A stretch of DNA of 64,000 nt from the NCBI GenBank assembly GCA_029204225.1, contig CM055111.1, positions 47,545,224 through 47,609,223 of the forward strand, read 5' to 3'. Numbering within the stretch: position 1 is the first letter of the stretch; the number at the start of each line of letters is the position of its first letter. Both the position numbers and the translations under genes were made by a program. The notes beneath the pieces are model-generated. The model saw nothing but the letters and a program-made list of their open reading frames with translations, had not been told where the DNA came from and did no database searches. Source of the stretch: Diphasiastrum complanatum (Eukaryota > Streptophyta > Lycopodiopsida > Lycopodiales > Lycopodiaceae). Positions 60,882-64,000 of the stretch are shown here, one piece after another.

Positions 60882-63807
60882 TCACCAATAATCTCTACAG
60901 GAACAGAAGCCATCCTTGAAATGGTGGGATATGTTTGCATCCATCACAATGATCTCACGCCTGACAATTTTAGAGATGATCTTTGTGGCATTGTGACAGT
61001 CACCACACACCCGAAGATTCTTCTTGATGCGAATAGTTGTCCCAGGAGGTGTGCTGATGAGCCCAAAAGCAAGGGCCAGCTTCTCACTGTGTTTACACAA
61101 AGCTTTCTCCTTCTCCTCATCCTCCACATTATCCAGCACAAAGCTTAAATCAGGTATATACCCTGCCTCCTTCATCAACCCTGCCAATCTATCCAGTTCA
61201 GCCAGAATCTCCTTGCTTTGTGGATGAGTTGCATCACCTACAACAAAGGCATGCACTTGCTTATCAACTTCGATCCAGCTGCACCCAGGCATTTTTTTCA
61301 CACCTGCATCCTTCATTTCATTTCTGATCTTTGCTAACTCGTCCTTCCTACCAGCAGCTGCATAGATGTTTGATAAGAGCACATAAGGTGCAGCATTCTT
61401 TGGATCCAACTTCACGACAAGATCAAAGGCACGTCTACCTATTTCCAGATGGCCATGGTTTCTAGCAGCACCAAGCAAACTCATCCAAACCACACTATCA
61501 GGTTGAATTGGCATTTTGTTGATAAAGAGCTCAGCATCAGCCCAGCACCCTGCACGCGCAAGCAGATCGACCATACATGCATAGTGTTCCTTGGTTGGAG
61601 AAACATCATGATCTTTACACATGGAATCAAAGACGTAACGGCCTTCATCTACTAGGCGAGAATGGGCACATGCAGAGAGAATACAAGTAAATGTGATATT
61701 GTTTGGCTGCACCCCTTCCTGTTTCATTTGCTCATACAGAGCAAGGGCCTCCTTGCCAAGCCCATTCTGTGCGTATCCCGCAATCATCGCAGTCCATGAA
61801 ACCACATTTCGTTCACTCATGTTGTTGAACAGTTCACGGGCATCCTCTATGCACCCGCATTTTGCGTACATGTCAACAAGGGTGCTCCCTACAATCACAT
61901 CCAACTGAAAGCCTCTTTTTATGATGTCAAAGTGGAGCTGTTTGCCCTGTTCCAGGGCTGCTAGGCTGGCACATGCAGAGAGAACAGAAGTAAAGGTGAC
62001 AATGTCTGGCTGCACCCCTTCCTGTTTCATTTGCTCATACAGAGCAAGGGCCTCCTTGCCAAGCCCATTCTGTGCATATCCCGCAATCATCGCACTCCAT
62101 GAAACCACATCTCGTTTACTCATGGAGTTGAACAGTTCACGGGCATCCTCTATGCACCCGCATTTTGCGTACATGTCAACAAGGGTGCTCCCTACAATCA
62201 CATCCGGCTGAAAGCCTCTTTTTATGATGTCAAAGTGGAGCTGTTTGCCCTGTTCCAGGGCTGCTAGGCTGGCACATGCAGAGAGAACAATAGTAAAGGT
62301 GACAATGTTTGGCTGCACCCCTTCCTGTTTCATTTGCTCATACAGAGCAAGGGCCTCCTTACCAAGCCCATTCTGTGCGTATCCCCCAATCATCGCATTC
62401 CATGAAACCACATTTCGTTCACTCATGTTGTTGAACAGTTCACGGGCGTCATCTGTGCACCCGCATTTTGCATACATGTCAACAAGGGTGCTCCCTACAA
62501 TCACATCCGACTGAAAGCCTCTTTTAAAGATGTCGGAGTGAAGCTGTTTGCCCTGTTCCAGAGCTGCTAGGCTGGCACATGCTTTTAGGACAACAACGAA
62601 CACAACCTTGTCTGGTGCTAAGCCTGTTCTTCGCATCTGCTGAAATAGATTAATAGCCTCCTCACCTTGTCCGCTATCAGCATATGCTGAGATGATAGCA
62701 GTCCACGAATACACATTGCGTTGAGGCATGTTGCTGAATACTTTGTGTGCATCCAGCACACTACCGCACTTGGAGTACATGTGAACAAGGGTGTTTGCTA
62801 AGAAAATATTTGAATCAAGTACACTTTGGGCTATAAGGGCATGCACTTGCTTGCCCTCTGCCAAGGCTTTCCTTTTGGAACACCCCTTCAAAAGGCAAAG
62901 ATACGCGCCAATTGGAGTTGTAGTAGTTTGCTGGACCATAAGCTCCACCATATGTAGTGCCTCTTCCAACCGTCCCTCCTGACAGAGTCTGCTCACCTTA
63001 TCACCATTGCAAAAGCAGTCGCGCTCCCTGCATGAATCATATAATAATCATAAAGAGATATGAACAAGTGTCAATTTTGAAAGACCCCGACCTAGAATCT
63101 CACATTCCACATTCAGAATAAAAGTATACCGTGATTTCAAGCCAGCACCAGATTGTACATGACCCAATGCCGCCATAGAAACCATCCTTTCATTCACCCA
63201 ACACGGATTCAGCCAACCATCAACCCAGAGGGACTCAAGTGTACTCTTATGTTTAAAGTCCGGGTGTTTTGAACTTTTCTGCATAACATAGACAGATCAC
63301 AGACATAGCTTCCAGTTACGAAAACAACTACAATAACCAGTCAGCCTCATACACATAATATCATAGCAGCATTAAAAGCTTTTCAAGTCAGAGGTGATTA
63401 GCCAAAGCAAGTGAAGCCTGAAATAAGTCCAAAAGCCACACCTTGGTAAATCTGTTGTCCCACCACTGCGATGGATTTGCGAAAAATTCCTTCCAGCGTT
63501 GTTCCATGTTAAGTAGTCTGCCTGCATACCCTAAGTGCAAACCAGAATGCATCAGAACTTTGGCAAAACATGGTTAAGGCATGAATGTCGATGTGGCTTG
63601 AAACATCCCTGCAAATTAATCTCTCGTCCCCCCAACCAGGGAATGAATAAAAGAGCATGACAAAAACATAAGCATACCCGAGGCCTTCAGTGTTGAAAAG
63701 CCAGGTGACCCCTGTTCTGCTGGTTTTGGCCTGGCATGAACCCAAGGAGGATTGAACCGATTGTTGATCCCCCTCGAAAATCTCCAAATTGTGATGCGTA
63801 AGGCCAT
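60882..63807 (-). CDS. PPR-DYW RNA-editing factor with N-terminal OSB-like PDF motif
   Basis: Four exons on the minus strand: 63807-63678, 63521-63442, 63278-63130 and 63027-60882, all with GT-AG introns and phases 1, 0 and 2, giving 834 residues. The ATG has A at -3 and G at +4. Residues 1-20 (MALRITIWRFSRGINNRF...) are basic and lack acidic residues, like a mitochondrial or plastid transit peptide. Residues about 52-100 (WKEFFANPSQWWDNR, then PDFKHK and SLWVDGWLNPCWV) resemble the PDF motif of plant organellar ssDNA-binding OSB proteins. From about residue 155 come PLS-type PPR triplets, then E motifs with a PGCSW box (about 700-704), then a DYW deaminase with HSEK (766-769), CGDC (794-797) and terminal RDYW. 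This family binds organellar transcripts and converts C to U. The tail is canonical, not the KP variant linked to U-to-C editing. The target is unknown. The large exon is uninterrupted and looks functional. Confidence 0.93.
61701..62609 (-). repeat. Three 303-bp tandem PLS units inside the PPR gene
   Basis: Three consecutive units (62609-62307, 62306-62004, 62003-61701) each encode one L(35)-S(31)-P(35) triplet, or 101 residues. The last two and a half units are almost identical in DNA. Recognisable anchors such as atgatgtcaaag recur at 61921 and 62224, with a diverged version at 62527, so the period is exactly 303 bp. This points to recent in-frame duplication or gene conversion. It also produces repeated antisense open frames of 96 codons, which are not genes. 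Confidence 0.93.
63442..63521 (-). other. PPR gene exon 2, first half of the PDF-like motif
   Basis: The exon encodes residues 44-70, including RWKEFFANPSQWWDNRFTK. The acceptor follows gtatgcag and the donor is AAG|gtgtgg. Phase 1 in and phase 0 out match exon 1 and exon 3 exactly. The paired tryptophans and the following PDFKHK in exon 3 (63130-63278) are the features that recall OSB proteins. Confidence 0.85.
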
Positions 63808-64000
63808 CTTCAGGCGACAAAGACCTGGCACCAGACTCGTCTCTGCGCCAAAATCAATTCACCTACGAATTAATCCCCACTTCCTCAGAGCTTAGTTATC
63901 CTTTCTTGACCGAATACAGAGATTAGAGTCACGTTTCAATGGCAAACAATACAGTGAATGATTAATCAAAGTTGTGCAGGTTTGCATGCAGGCTTCCCTT
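63808..64000 (-). promoter_or_regulatory. 5' flank of the PPR gene
   Basis: Upstream sequence of the PPR-DYW gene up to the window edge. The frame stays open upstream of the chosen ATG to about 63831 but only through a GTG, so 63807 is the first ATG in frame. No TATA box or other recognisable element is visible in the 190 bases available. Confidence 0.35.

Noticed and set aside
61693-62514. Three similar antisense open frames of about 71-96 codons opposite the PPR gene
   Set aside because: They mirror the tandem PLS repeats on the coding strand. They repeat because the gene repeats.
62994-62996. GTG as the start of the PPR protein
   Set aside because: The frame continues upstream through an acceptor site into exons that supply a proper ATG, leader and PDF-like motif.
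63509-63820. Alternative 103-codon frame starting MSPEDGLTHHNL
   Set aside because: It overlaps exon 1 of the PPR gene in another frame, has no leader character and does not splice in phase to exon 2.
1-64000. tRNA, rRNA genes or CRISPR arrays
   Set aside because: No B-box-type ggttcgaatcc context with a foldable arm set, no rRNA-like stretch and no regularly spaced direct repeats were found by reading. Covariance-model searches were not possible here.

Overview
The window is nuclear DNA of a land plant. It carries spliced genes with GT-AG introns, an organelle-targeted PPR-DYW editing factor, a CYP707A-like P450, a UBA2-type hnRNP, and very dense Ty1/copia and Ty3/gypsy debris. The PPR gene's nearly identical tandem PLS units, the large retrotransposon-filled spacers and the divergent P450 suggest a seed-free vascular plant, most likely a fern. 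That is an inference, not a database match.

Three host genes can be followed exon by exon, all on the minus strand. (1) 18236-22759 is a six-exon gene for a 361-residue two-RRM protein of the UBA2/hnRNP type. (2) 35262-38224 is a nine-exon cytochrome P450 of 475 residues with every hallmark motif, closest by eye to CYP707A (ABA 8'-hydroxylase). (3) 60882-63807 is a four-exon gene for an 834-residue protein: a basic leader, a motif like the PDF motif of organellar ssDNA-binding (OSB) proteins, a PLS-class PPR array, and E and DYW domains. In all three the reading phase is kept across every inferred junction.

The rest is mostly fossil mobile DNA. 1-17760 is a patchwork of decayed copia and gypsy pieces in both orientations, including two members of one copia lineage, with a decayed adenine-methyltransferase-like gene at 10690-11390. 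23465-28734 is a composite DNA element with inverted arms of about 0.7-0.84 kb, an internal direct duplication of about 0.9 kb, and a captured genomic piece of the rRNA methyltransferase gene NOP2 with an intron still in place. 29376-33386 holds an inverted-pair minisatellite, a copia LTR and a copia RT/RNase H fragment with its 3' LTR. 39100-60260 is a nest of copia and gypsy elements. The youngest is the copia at 45084-49403, whose LTRs differ by about 2 percent.

The genes do not form a pathway. The observations most worth following are the PDF-PPR-DYW domain combination, the way changes between its nearly identical PPR units fall on the RNA-recognition positions, and the long-inverted-repeat element carrying the NOP2 fragment.
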